From Panagrolaimus kolymaensis (Eukaryota > Nematoda > Chromadorea > Rhabditida > Panagrolaimidae), in the NCBI GenBank assembly GCA_028622995.1, contig JAJQJQ010000054.1:186001-250000 (forward strand): a stretch of 64,000 bases of DNA. Direction: 5' to 3'. This document shows, in pieces, positions 26,239 to 38,660 of this stretch (positions are counted from its first letter, which is position 1; each line of letters begins with the position of its first letter). Position numbers and translations under genes: made by a program. The notes beneath the pieces were generated by a model that was not told the origin of the DNA, did no database searches, and saw only the letters and a program-made list of their open reading frames with translations.

Positions 26239-27730
26239 ATGATGCTTCCAATAACAAAACCATCAAGATTTTCTGATAGCTTGAGGTCGTTTATTTCCTA
26301 TAAAAAAGGAAAAACTATAACAAAAAATAATTTTTTTGATTTAATAAATTTTAATGGATCCGCTAACATATTTATGATGCTTCCTTCCATAAACAAAACG
26401 ATCAAGATTTTCTGAAAGCTTGAGGTCGTTTATTTCCTATAAAAAAGGAAAAACTATTACAAAAAATAATTTTTTTGATTTAATAAATTTTAATGGATCC
26501 GCTAACATATTTATGATGATTCCAATAACAAAACGATCAAGATTTTCTGAAAGCTTGAGGTCGTTTATTTCCTATAAAAAAGGAAAAACTATTACAAAAA
26601 ATAATTTTTTTGATTTAATAAATTTTAATGGATCCGCTAACATATTTATGATGCTTCCAATAACAAAACCATCAAGATTTTCTGAAAGCTTGAGGTCGTT
26701 TATTTCCTATAAAAAAGGAAAAACTATTACAAAAAATTATTTTTTTGATTTAATAAATTTTAATGGATCCGCTAACATATTTATGATGCTTCCAATAACA
26801 AAACGATCAAGATTTTCTGAAAGCTTGAGGTCGTTTATTTCCTATAAAAAAGGAAAAACTATTACAAAAAATAATTTTTTTGATTTAATAAATTTTAATG
26901 GATCCGCTAACATATTTATGATGCTTCCAATAACAAAACCATCAAGATTTTCTGAAAGCTTGAGGTCATTTATTTCCTATAAAAAAGGAAAAACTAATAC
27001 AAAAATAATTCTTTTGATTTAATAAATTTTAATGGATCCGCTAACATATTTATGATGCTTCCAATAACAAAACCATCAAGATTTTCTGATAGCTTGAGGT
27101 CGTTTATTTCCTATAAAAAAGGAAAAACTATAACAAAAAATAATTTTTTTGATTTAATAAATTTTAATGGATCCGCTAACATATTTATGATGCTTCCTTC
27201 CATAAACAAAACGATCAAGATTTTCTGAAAGCTTGAGGTCGTTTATTTCCTATAAAAAAGGAAAAACTATTACAAAAAATAATTTTTTTGATTTAATAAA
27301 TTTTAATGGATCCGCTAACATATTTATGATGATTCCAATAACAAAACGATCAAGATTTTCTGAAAGCTTGAGGTCGTTTATTTCCTATAAAAAAGGAAAA
27401 ACTATTACAAAAAATAATTTTTTTGATTTAATAAATTTTAATGGATCCGCTAACATATTTATGATGCTTCCAATAACAAAACCATCAAGATTTTCTGAAA
27501 GCTTGAGGTCGTTTATTTCCTATAAAAAAGGAAAAACTATTACAAAAAATTATTTTTTTGATTTAATAAATTTTAATGGATCCGCTAACATATTTATGAT
27601 GCTTCCAATAACAAAACGATCAAGATTTTCTGAAAGCTTGAGGTCGTTTATTTCCTATAAAAAAGGAAAAACTATTACAAAAAATAATTTTTTTGATTTA
27701 ATAAATTTTAATGGATCCGCTAACATATTT
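26239..27730 (+). repeat. 813-bp six-monomer repeat, one full and one partial copy, each with a 139-bp monomer
   Basis: The first copy is 26239-27051 and the second begins at 27052. The order is: GAT-type Pro monomer; 139-bp monomer with TTCC duplicated at bases 8-11; ATT-at-codon-3 Arg monomer; Pro monomer; the first copy then gives a TAT-at-codon-31 monomer and an Arg monomer before its 134-bp end. The second copy follows the same order but has no 134-bp monomer at its end and continues into right-domain sequence, with a private T in the A-run (TATAAAATAGG) near 27793. Confidence 0.83.
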
Positions 27731-28135
27731 ATGATGCTTCCAATAACAAAACCATCAAGATTTTCTGAAAGCTTGAGGTCGTTTATTTCCTATAAAATAG
27801 GAAAAACTATTACAAAAAATTATTTTTTTGATTTAATAAATTTTAATGGATCCGCTAACATATTTATGATGCTTCCAATAACAAAACGATCAAGATTTTC
27901 TGAAAGCTTGAGGTCGTTTATTTCCTATAAAAAAGGAAAAACTATTACAAAAAATAATTTTTTTGATTTAATAAATTTTAAAGGATCCGCTAACATATTT
28001 ATGATGATTCCAATAACAAAACGATCAAGATTTTCTGAAAGCTTGAGGTCGTTTATTTCCTATAAAAAAGGAAAAACTATTACAAAAAATAATTTTTTTG
28101 ATTTAATAAATTTTAATGGATCCGCTAACATATTT

Positions 28136-30020
28136 ATGATGCTTCCAATAACAAAACCATCAAGATTTTCTGAAAGCTTGAGGTCGTTTATTTCCTATAA
28201 AAAAGGAAAAACTATTACAAAAAATAATTTTTTTGATTTAAAAATTTTAATGGATCCGCTAACATATTTATGATGCTTCCAATAACAAAACCATCAAGAT
28301 TTTCTGAAAGCTTGAGGTCGTTTATTTCCTATAAAAAAGGAAAAACTATTACAAAAAATTATTTTTTTGATTTAATAAATTTTAATGGATCCGCTAACAT
28401 ATTTATGATGCTTCCAATAACAAAACGATTAAGATTTTCTGAAAGCTTGAGGTCGTTTATTTCCTATAAAAAAGGAAAAACTATTACAAAAAATAATTTT
28501 TTTGATTTAATAAATTTTAAAGGATCCGCTAACATATTTATGATGATTCCAATAACAAAACGATCAAGATTTTCTGAAAGCTTGAGGTCGTTTATTTCCT
28601 ATAAAAAAGGAAAAACTATTACAAAAAATAATTTTTTTGATTTAATAAATTTTAATGGATCCGCTAACATATTTATGATGCTTCCAATAACAAAACCATC
28701 AAGATTTTCTGAAAGCTTGAGGTCGTTTATTTCCTATAAAAAAGGAAAAACTATTACAAAAAATAATTTTTTTGATTTAAAAATTTTAATGGATCCGCTA
28801 ACATATTTATGATGCTTCCAATAACAAAACCATCAAGATTTTCTGAAAGCTTGAGGTCGTTTATTTCCTATAAAAAAGGAAAAACCACAACAAAAAATAA
28901 TTTTTTTGATTTAATAAATTTTAATGGATCCGCTAACATATTTATGATGCTTCCAATAACAAAACTATCAAGATTTTCTGAAAGCTTGAGGTCGTTTATT
29001 TCCTATAAAAAAGGAAAAACTATTACAAAAAATAATTTTTTTGATTTAATAAATTTTAATGGATCCGCTAACATATTTATGATGCTTCCAATAACAAAAC
29101 CATCAAGATTTTCTGAAAGCTTGAGGTCGTTTATTTCCTATAAAAAAGGAAAAACTATTACAAAAAATAATTTTTTTGATTTAAAAATTTTAATGGATCC
29201 GCTAACATATTTATGATGCTTCCAATAACAAAACCATCAAGATTTTCTGAAAGCTTGAGGTCGTTTATTTCCTATAAAAAAGGAAAAACTATTACAAAAA
29301 ATAATTTTTTTGATTTAAAAATTTTAATGGATCCGCTAACATATTTATGATGCTTCCAATAACAAAACCATCAAGATTTTCTGAAAGCTTGAGGTCGTTT
29401 ATTTCCTATAAAAAAGGAAAAACCACAACAAAAAATAATTTTTTTGATTTAATAAATTTTAATGGATCCGCTAACATATTTATGATGATTCCAATAACAA
29501 AACGATCAAGATTTTCTGAAAGCTTGAGGTCGTTTATTTCCTATAAAAAAGGAAAAACTATTACAAAAAATAATTTTTTTGATTTAATAAATTTTAATGG
29601 ATCCGCTAACATATTTATGATGCTTCCAATAACAAAACCATCAAGATTTTCTGAAAGCTTGAGGTCGTTTATTTCCTATAAAAAAGGAAAAACCACAACA
29701 AAAAATAATTTTTTTGATTTAATAAATTTTAATGGATCCGCTAACATATTTATGATGCTTCCAATAACAAAACGATCAAGATTTTCTGAAAGCTTGAGGT
29801 CGTTTATTTCCTATAAAAAAGGAAAAACTATTACAAAAAATAATTTTTTTGATTTAATAAATTTTAATGGATCCGCTAACATATTTATGATGCTTCCAAT
29901 AACAAAACGATCAAGATTTTCTGAAAGCTTGAGGTCGTTTATTTCCTATAAAAAAGGAAAAACTATTACAAAAAATAATTTTTTTGATTTAAAAATTTTA
30001 ATGGATCCGCTAACATATTT
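28136..30020 (+). repeat. Cluster of T-deletion monomers
   Basis: Five of the eight window-wide monomers lacking T at site 107 (GATTTAAAAATTTT) lie here, starting at 28136, 28675, 29079, 29213 and 29887. The deletion removes the AATAAA hexamer and shifts the frame. The following monomer is usually Pro-type with ACC-ACA at 76-81. The other three examples, at 52295, 52699 and 56208, are all followed by that same monomer type, so the pair appears to move as a unit. Confidence 0.88.
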
Positions 30021-30695
30021 ATGATGCTTCCAATAACAAAACCATCAAGATTTTCTGAAAGCTTGAGGTCGTTTATTTCCTATAAAAAAGGAAAAACCAC
30101 AACAAAAAATAATTTTTTTGATTTAATAAATTTTAATGGATCCGCTAACATATTTATGATGCTTCCAATAACAAAACGATCAAGATTTTCTGAAAGCTTG
30201 AGGTCGTTTATTTCCTATAAAAAAGGAAAAACTATAACAAAAAATAATTTTTTTGATTTAATAAATTTTAATGGATCCGCTAAAATATTTATGATGCTTC
30301 CAATAACAAAACCATCAAGATTTTCTGAAAGCTTGAGGTCGTTTATTTCCTATAAAAAAGGAAAAACTAGTACAAAAAATAATTTTTTTGATTTAATAAA
30401 TTTTAATGGATCCGCTAACATATTTATGATGCTTCCAATAACAAAACCATCAAGATTTTCTGAAAGCTTGAGGTCGTTTATTTCCTATAAAAAAGGAAAA
30501 ACTATAACAAAAAATAATTTTTTTGATTTAATAAATTTTAATGGATCCGCTAACATATTTATGATGCTTCCAATAACAAAACCATCAAGATTTTCTGAAA
30601 GCTTGAGGTCGTTTATTTCCTATAAAAAAGGAAAAACTATTACAAAAAATAATTTTTTTGATTTAATAAATTTTAATGGATCCGCTAACATATTT
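30021..30695 (+). repeat. Stop-cassette leader, five monomers
   Basis: The order is Pro-type with ACC-ACA; Arg-type with ATA at codon 27 (and AAA in place of AAC near 30283); Pro-type with AGT at codon 27; Pro-type with ATA; Pro-type with ATT. A stop monomer follows at 30696. The AGT, ATA, ATT, stop order recurs before the stop monomers at 35556, 38661, 53913 and 57017. All five right-domain stops therefore sit in one copied cassette. Confidence 0.87.
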
Positions 30696-33600
30696 ATGAT
30701 GCTTCCATAAACAAAACGATCAAGATTTTCTGAAAGCTTGAGGTCGTTTATTTCCTATAAAAAAGGAAAAACTATTACAAAAAATAATTTTTTTGATTTA
30801 ATAAATTTTAATGGATCCGCTAACATATTTATGATGCTTCCAATAACAAAACCATCAAGATTTTCTGAAAGCTTGAGGTCGTTTATTTCCTATAAAAAAG
30901 GAAAAACTATTACAAAAAATAATTTTTTTGATTTAATAAATTTTAATGGATCCGCTAACATATTTATGATGATTCCAATAACAAAACGATCAAGATTTTC
31001 TGAAAGCTTGAGGTCGTTTATTTCCTATAAAAAAGGAAAAACTATTACAAAAAATAATTTTTTTGATTTAATAAATTTTAATGGATCCGCTAACATATTT
31101 ATGATGCTTCCAATAACAAAACGATCAAGATTTTCTGAAAGCTTGAGGTCGTTTATTTCCTATAAAAAAGGAAAAACTATTACAAAAAATAATTTTTTTG
31201 ATTTAATAAATTTTAATGGATCCGCTAACATATTTATGATGCTTCCAATAACAAAACCATCAAGATTTTCTGAAAGCTTGAGGTCGTTTATTTCCTATAA
31301 AAAAGGAAAAACTATTACAAAAAATTATTTTTTTGATTTAATAAATTTTAATGGATCCGCTAACATATTTATGATGCTTCCAATAACAAAACGATCAAGA
31401 TTTTCTGAAAGCTTGAGGTCGTTTATTTCCTATAAAAAAGGAAAAACTATTACAAAAAATAATTTTTTTGATTTAATAAATTTTAATGGATCCGCTAACA
31501 TATTTATGATGCTTCCAATAACAAAACCATCAGGATTTTCTGAAAGCTTGAGGTCGTTTATTTCCTATAAAAAAGGAAAAACCACAACAAAAAATAATTT
31601 TTTTGATTTAATAAATTTTAATGGATCCGCTAACATATTTATGATGCTTCCAATAACAAAACGATCAAGATTTTCTGAAAGCTTGAGGTCGTTTATTTCC
31701 TATAAAAAAGGAAAAACTATTACAAAAAATAATTTTTTTGATTTAATAAATTTTAATGGATCCGCTAACATATTTATGATGCTTCCAATAACAAAACCAT
31801 CAAGATTTTCTGAAAGCTTGAGGTCGTTTATTTACTATAAAAAAGGAAAAACCACAACAAAAAATAATTTTTTTGATTTAATAAATTTTAATGGATCCGC
31901 TAACATATTTATGATGCTTCCAATAACAAAACGATCAAGATTTTCTGAAAGCTTGAGGTCGTTTATTTCCTATAAAAAAGGAAAAACTATTACAAAAAAT
32001 AATTTTTTTGATTTAATAAATTTTAATGGATCCGCTAACATATTTATGATGCTTCCAATAACAAAACCATCAGGATTTTCTGAAAGCTTGAGGTCGTTTA
32101 TTTCCTATAAAAAAGGAAAAACCACAACAAAAAATAATTTTTTTGATTTAATAAATTTTAATGGATCCGCTAACATATTTATGATGCTTCCAATAACAAA
32201 ACGATCAAGATTTTCTGAAAGCTTGAGGTCGTTTATTTCCTATAAAAAAGGAAAAACTATTACAAAAAATAATTTTTTTGATTTAATAAATTTTAATGGA
32301 TCCGCTAACATATTTATGATGCTTCCAATAACAAAACCATCAAGATTTTCTGAAAGCTTGAGGTCGTTTATTTCCTATAAAAAAGGAAAAACCACAACAA
32401 AAAATAATTTTTTTGATTTAATAAATTTTAATGGATCCGCTAACATATTTATGATGCTTCCAATAACAAAACGATCAAGATTTTCTGAAAGCTTGAGGTC
32501 GTTTATTTCCTATAAAAAAGGAAAAACTATTACAAAAAATAATTTTTTTGATTTAATAAATTTTAATGGATCCGCTAACATATTTATGATGCTTCCAATA
32601 ACAAAACGATCAAGATTTTCTGAAAGCTTGAGGTCGTTTATTTCCTATAAAAAAGGAAAAACTATTACAAAAAATAATTTTTTTGATTTAATAAATTTTA
32701 ATGGATCCGCTAACATATTTATGATGCTTCCAATAACAAAACCATCAAGATTTTCTGAAAGCTTGAGGTCGTTTATTTCCTATAAAAAAGGAAAAACTAT
32801 TACAAAAAATTATTTTTTTGATTTAATAAATTTTAATGGATCCGCTAACATATTTATGATGCTTCCAATAACAAAACGATCAAGATTTTCTGAAAGCTTG
32901 AGGTCGTTTATTTCCTATAAAAAAGGAAAAACTATTACAAAAAATAATTTTTTTGATTTAATAAATTTTAATGGATCCGCTAACATATTTATGATGCTTC
33001 CAATAACAAAACGATCAAGATTTTCTGAAAGCTTGAGGTCGTTTATTTCCTATAAAAAAGGAAAAACCACAACAAAAAATAATTTTTTTGATTTAATAAA
33101 TTTTAATGGATCCGCTAACATATTTATGATGCTTCCAATAACAAAACGATCAAGATTTTCTGAAAGCTTGAGGTCGTTTATTTCCTATAAAAAAGGAAAA
33201 ACTATTACAAAAAATAATTTTTTTGATTTAATAAATTTTAATGGATCCGCTAACATATTTATGATGCTTCCAATAACAAAACCATCAGGATTTTCTGAAA
33301 GCTTGAGGTCGTTTATTTCCTATAAAAAAGGAAAAACCACAACAAAAAATAATTTTTTTGATTTAATAAATTTTAATGGATCCGCTAACATATTTATGAT
33401 TCTTCCAATAACAAAACGATCAAGATTTTCTGAAAGCTTGAGGTCGTTTATTTCCTATAAAAAAGGAAAAACTATTACAAAAAATAATTTTTTTGATTTA
33501 ATAAATTTTAATGGATCCGCTAACATATTTATGATGCTTCCAATAACAAAACCATCAAGATTTTCTGAAAGCTTGAGGTCGTTTATTTCCTATAAAAAAG

Positions 33601-35555
33601 GAAAAACTATTACAAAAAATAATTTTTTTGATTTAATAAATTTTAATGGATCCGCTAACATATTTATGATGCTTCCAATAACAAAACCATCAAGATTTTC
33701 TGAAAGCTTGAGGTCGTTTATTTCCTATAAAAAAGGAAAAACTATTACAAAAAATAATTTTTTTGATTTAATAAATTTTAATGGATCCGCTAACATATTT
33801 ATGATGATTCCAATAACAAAACGATCAAGATTTTCTGAAAGCTTGAGGTCGTTTATTTCCTATAAAAAAGGAAAAACTATTACAAAAAATAATTTTTTTG
33901 ATTTAATAAATTTTAATGGATCCGCTAACATATTTATGATGCTTCCAATAACAAAACCATCAAGATTTTCTGAAAGGTTGAGGTCGTTTATTTCCTATAA
34001 AAAAGGAAAAACTATTACAAAAAATAATTTTTTTGATTTAATAAATTTTAATGGATCCGCTAACATATTTATGATGCTTCCAATAACAAAACGATCAAGA
34101 TTTTCTGAAAGCTTGAGGTCGTTTATTTCCTATAAAAAAGGAAAAACTATTACAAAAAATAATTTTTTTGATTTAATAAATTTTAATGGATCCGCTAACA
34201 TATTTATGATGCTTCCAATAACAAAACCATCAAGATTTTCTGAAAGCTTGAGGTCGTTTATTTCCTATAAAAAAGGAAAAACCACAACAAAAAATAATTT
34301 TTTTGATTTAATAAATTTTAATGGATCCGCTAACATATTTATGATGCTTCCAATAACAAAACGATCAAGATTTTCTGAAAGCTTGAGGTCGTTTATTTCC
34401 TATAAAAAAGGAAAAACTATTACAAAAAATAATTTTTTTGATTTAATAAATTTTAATGGATCCGCTAACATATTTATGATGCTTCCAATAACAAAACCAT
34501 CAAGATTTTCTGAAAGCTTGAGGTCGTTTATTTCCTATAAAAAAGGAAAAACTATTACAAAAAATTATTTTTTTGATTTAATAAATTTTAATGGATCCGC
34601 TAACATATTTATGATGCTTCCAATAACAAAACGATCAAGATTTTCTGAAAGCTTGAGGTCGTTTATTTCCTATAAAAAAGGAAAAACTATTACAAAAAAT
34701 AATTTTTTTGATTTAATAAATTTTAATGGATCCGCTAACATATTTATGATGCTTCCAATAACAAAACGATCAAGATTTTCTGAAAGCTTGAGGTCGTTTA
34801 TTTCCTATAAAAAAGGAAAAACCACAACAAAAAATAATTTTTTTGATTTAATAAATTTTAATGGATCCGCTAACATATTTATGATGCTTCCAATAACAAA
34901 ACGATCAAGATTTTCTGAAAGCTTGAGGTCGTTTATTTCCTATAAAAAAGGAAAAACTATTACAAAAAATAATTTTTTTGATTTAATAAATTTTAATGGA
35001 TCCGCTAACATATTTATGATGCTTCCAATAACAAAACCATCAGGATTTTCTGAAAGCTTGAGGTCGTTTATTTCCTATAAAAAAGGAAAAACCACAACAA
35101 AAAATAATTTTTTTGATTTAATAAATTTTAATGGATCCGCTAACATATTTATGATTCTTCCAATAACAAAACGATCAAGATTTTCTGAAAGCTTGAGGTC
35201 GTTTATTTCCTATAAAAAAGGAAAAACTAGTACAAAAAATAATTTTTTTGATTTAATAAATTTTAATGGATCCGCTAACATATTTATGATGCTTCCAATA
35301 ACAAAACCATCAAGATTTTCTGAAAGCTTGAGGTCGTTTATTTCCTATAAAAAAGGAAAAACTATAACAAAAAATAATTTTTTTGATTTAATAAATTTTA
35401 ATGGATCCGCTAACATATTTATGATGCTTCCAATAACAAAACCATCAAGATTTTCTGAAAGCTTGAGGTCGTTTATTTCCTATAAAAAAGGAAAAACTAT
35501 TACAAAAAATAATTTTTTTGATTTAATAAATTTTAATGGATCCGCTAACATATTT
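30696..35555 (+). repeat. 36-monomer (4,860 bp) higher-order repeat, copy 1
   Basis: It begins with a stop monomer and holds 36 monomers of 135 bp. Monomers with GGA at codon 10 start at 31506, 32046, 33261 and 35016; those at 31506, 33261 and 35016 are spaced by exactly 13 monomers. The run TAT-type, Arg, ACC-ACA Arg, Arg, GGA-type, ATT-at-codon-2 occurs twice, also 13 monomers apart, so a 13-monomer (1,755 bp) unit is nested inside the 36-monomer unit. The next stop monomer at 35556 starts copy 2. Confidence 0.9.
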
Positions 35556-35570
35556 ATGATGCTTCCATAA
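30738..35570 (+). other. Apparent open frame of 1,610 codons across HOR copy 1, judged non-coding
   Basis: It runs from one cassette stop monomer to the next, so its length simply measures the higher-order repeat. The matching frame in copy 2 (35598-38675) is 1,025 codons, shorter by 585 codons, which is exactly 13 monomers of 45. Open-frame length thus follows exchange events and not any protein constraint. Confidence 0.85.
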
Positions 35571-38500
35571 ACAAAACGATCAAGATTTTCTGAAAGCTTG
35601 AGGTCGTTTATTTCCTATAAAAAAGGAAAAACTATTACAAAAAATAATTTTTTTGATTTAATAAATTTTAATGGATCCGCTAACATATTTATGATGCTTC
35701 CAATAACAAAACCATCAAGATTTTCTGAAAGCTTGAGGTCGTTTATTTCCTATAAAAAAGGAAAAACTATTACAAAAAATAATTTTTTTGATTTAATAAA
35801 TTTTAATGGATCCGCTAACATATTTATGATGATTCCAATAACAAAACGATCAAGATTTTCTGAAAGCTTGAGGTCGTTTATTTCCTATAAAAAAGGAAAA
35901 ACTATTACAAAAAATAATTTTTTTGATTTAATAAATTTTAATGGATCCGCTAACATATTTATGATGCTTCCAATAACAAAACGATCAAGATTTTCTGAAA
36001 GCTTGAGGTCGTTTATTTCCTATAAAAAAGGAAAAACTATTACAAAAAATAATTTTTTTGATTTAATAAATTTTAATGGATCCGCTAACATATTTATGAT
36101 GCTTCCAATAACAAAACCATCAAGATTTTCTGAAAGCTTGAGGTCGTTTATTTCCTATAAAAAAGGAAAAACTATTACAAAAAATTATTTTTTTGATTTA
36201 ATAAATTTTAATGGATCCGCTAACATATTTATGATGCTTCCAATAACAAAACGATCAAGATTTTCTGAAAGCTTGAGGTCGTTTATTTCCTATAAAAAAG
36301 GAAAAACTATTACAAAAAATAATTTTTTTGATTTAATAAATTTTAATGGATCCGCTAACATATTTATGATGCTTCCAATAACAAAACCATCAGGATTTTC
36401 TGAAAGCTTGAGGTCGTTTATTTCCTATAAAAAAGGAAAAACCACAACAAAAAATAATTTTTTTGATTTAATAAATTTTAATGGATCCGCTAACATATTT
36501 ATGATTCTTCCAATAACAAAACGATCAAGATTTTCTGAAAGCTTGAGGTCGTTTATTTCCTATAAAAAAGGAAAAACTATTACAAAAAATAATTTTTTTG
36601 ATTTAATAAATTTTAATGGATCCGCTAACATATTTATGATGCTTCCAATAACAAAACCATCAAGATTTTCTGAAAGCTTGAGGTCGTTTATTTCCTATAA
36701 AAAAGGAAAAACTATTACAAAAAATAATTTTTTTGATTTAATAAATTTTAATGGATCCGCTAACATATTTATGATGCTTCCAATAACAAAACCATCAAGA
36801 TTTTCTGAAAGCTTGAGGTCGTTTATTTCCTATAAAAAAGGAAAAACTATTACAAAAAATAATTTTTTTGATTTAATAAATTTTAATGGATCCGCTAACA
36901 TATTTATGATGATTCCAATAACAAAACGATCAAGATTTTCTGAAAGCTTGAGGTCGTTTATTTCCTATAAAAAAGGAAAAACTATTACAAAAAATAATTT
37001 TTTTGATTTAATAAATTTTAATGGATCCGCTAACATATTTATGATGCTTCCAATAACAAAACCATCAAGATTTTCTGAAAGGTTGAGGTCGTTTATTTCC
37101 TATAAAAAAGGAAAAACTATTACAAAAAATAATTTTTTTGATTTAATAAATTTTAATGGATCCGCTAACATATTTATGATGCTTCCAATAACAAAACGAT
37201 CAAGATTTTCTGAAAGCTTGAGGTCGTTTATTTCCTATAAAAAAGGAAAAACTATTACAAAAAATAATTTTTTTGATTTAATAAATTTTAATGGATCCGC
37301 TAACATATTTATGATGCTTCCAATAACAAAACCATCAAGATTTTCTGAAAGCTTGAGGTCGTTTATTTCCTATAAAAAAGGAAAAACCACAACAAAAAAT
37401 AATTTTTTTGATTTAATAAATTTTAATGGATCCGCTAACATATTTATGATGCTTCCAATAACAAAACGATCAAGATTTTCTGAAAGCTTGAGGTCGTTTA
37501 TTTCCTATAAAAAAGGAAAAACTATTACAAAAAATAATTTTTTTGATTTAATAAATTTTAATGGATCCGCTAACATATTTATGATGCTTCCAATAACAAA
37601 ACCATCAAGATTTTCTGAAAGCTTGAGGTCGTTTATTTCCTATAAAAAAGGAAAAACTATTACAAAAAATTATTTTTTTGATTTAATAAATTTTAATGGA
37701 TCCGCTAACATATTTATGATGCTTCCAATAACAAAACGATCAAGATTTTCTGAAAGCTTGAGGTCGTTTATTTCCTATAAAAAAGGAAAAACTATTACAA
37801 AAAATAATTTTTTTGATTTAATAAATTTTAATGGATCCGCTAACATATTTATGATGCTTCCAATAACAAAACGATCAAGATTTTCTGAAAGCTTGAGGTC
37901 GTTTATTTCCTATAAAAAAGGAAAAACCACAACAAAAAATAATTTTTTTGATTTAATAAATTTTAATGGATCCGCTAACATATTTATGATGCTTCCAATA
38001 ACAAAACGATCAAGATTTTCTGAAAGCTTGAGGTCGTTTATTTCCTATAAAAAAGGAAAAACTATTACAAAAAATAATTTTTTTGATTTAATAAATTTTA
38101 ATGGATCCGCTAACATATTTATGATGCTTCCAATAACAAAACCATCAGGATTTTCTGAAAGCTTGAGGTCGTTTATTTCCTATAAAAAAGGAAAAACCAC
38201 AACAAAAAATAATTTTTTTGATTTAATAAATTTTAATGGATCCGCTAACATATTTATGATTCTTCCAATAACAAAACGATCAAGATTTTCTGAAAGCTTG
38301 AGGTCGTTTATTTCCTATAAAAAAGGAAAAACTAGTACAAAAAATAATTTTTTTGATTTAATAAATTTTAATGGATCCGCTAACATATTTATGATGCTTC
38401 CAATAACAAAACCATCAAGATTTTCTGAAAGCTTGAGGTCGTTTATTTCCTATAAAAAAGGAAAAACTATAACAAAAAATAATTTTTTTGATTTAATAAA

Positions 38501-38660
38501 TTTTAATGGATCCGCTAACATATTTATGATGCTTCCAATAACAAAACCATCAAGATTTTCTGAAAGCTTGAGGTCGTTTATTTCCTATAAAAAAGGAAAA
38601 ACTATTACAAAAAATAATTTTTTTGATTTAATAAATTTTAATGGATCCGCTAACATATTT
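35556..38660 (+). repeat. Higher-order repeat, copy 2, lacking 13 monomers
   Basis: 23 monomers (3,105 bp). Its first monomers match copy 1 up to the GGA-at-codon-10 monomer at 36366; it then continues exactly as copy 1 does after the GGA monomer at 33261. The missing part corresponds to 13 monomers (1,755 bp), the spacing of the nested unit. This is what one unequal crossover or slippage between two GGA monomers would leave. Alternatively the short form is ancestral and copy 1 gained the segment. Confidence 0.9.

Larger units (their letters stand above)
24895..30020 (+). repeat. Junction zone between the two domains, rich in odd-length monomers
   Basis: This 5.1-kb stretch holds 14 of the 29 non-135-bp monomers. 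Seven 134-bp monomers lost an A and mostly have C inside the T-run (24895, 25569, 25703, 25837, 25971, 26105, 26918). Two are 139-bp monomers (26374, 27187). Five 134-bp monomers lost T at site 107 (28136, 28675, 29079, 29213, 29887). Left-domain alleles fade out here and right-domain alleles (ATT at codon 3, TAT at codon 31, ACC-ACA at 76-81) begin at about 26513. No open frame longer than 346 codons survives. Confidence 0.9.
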
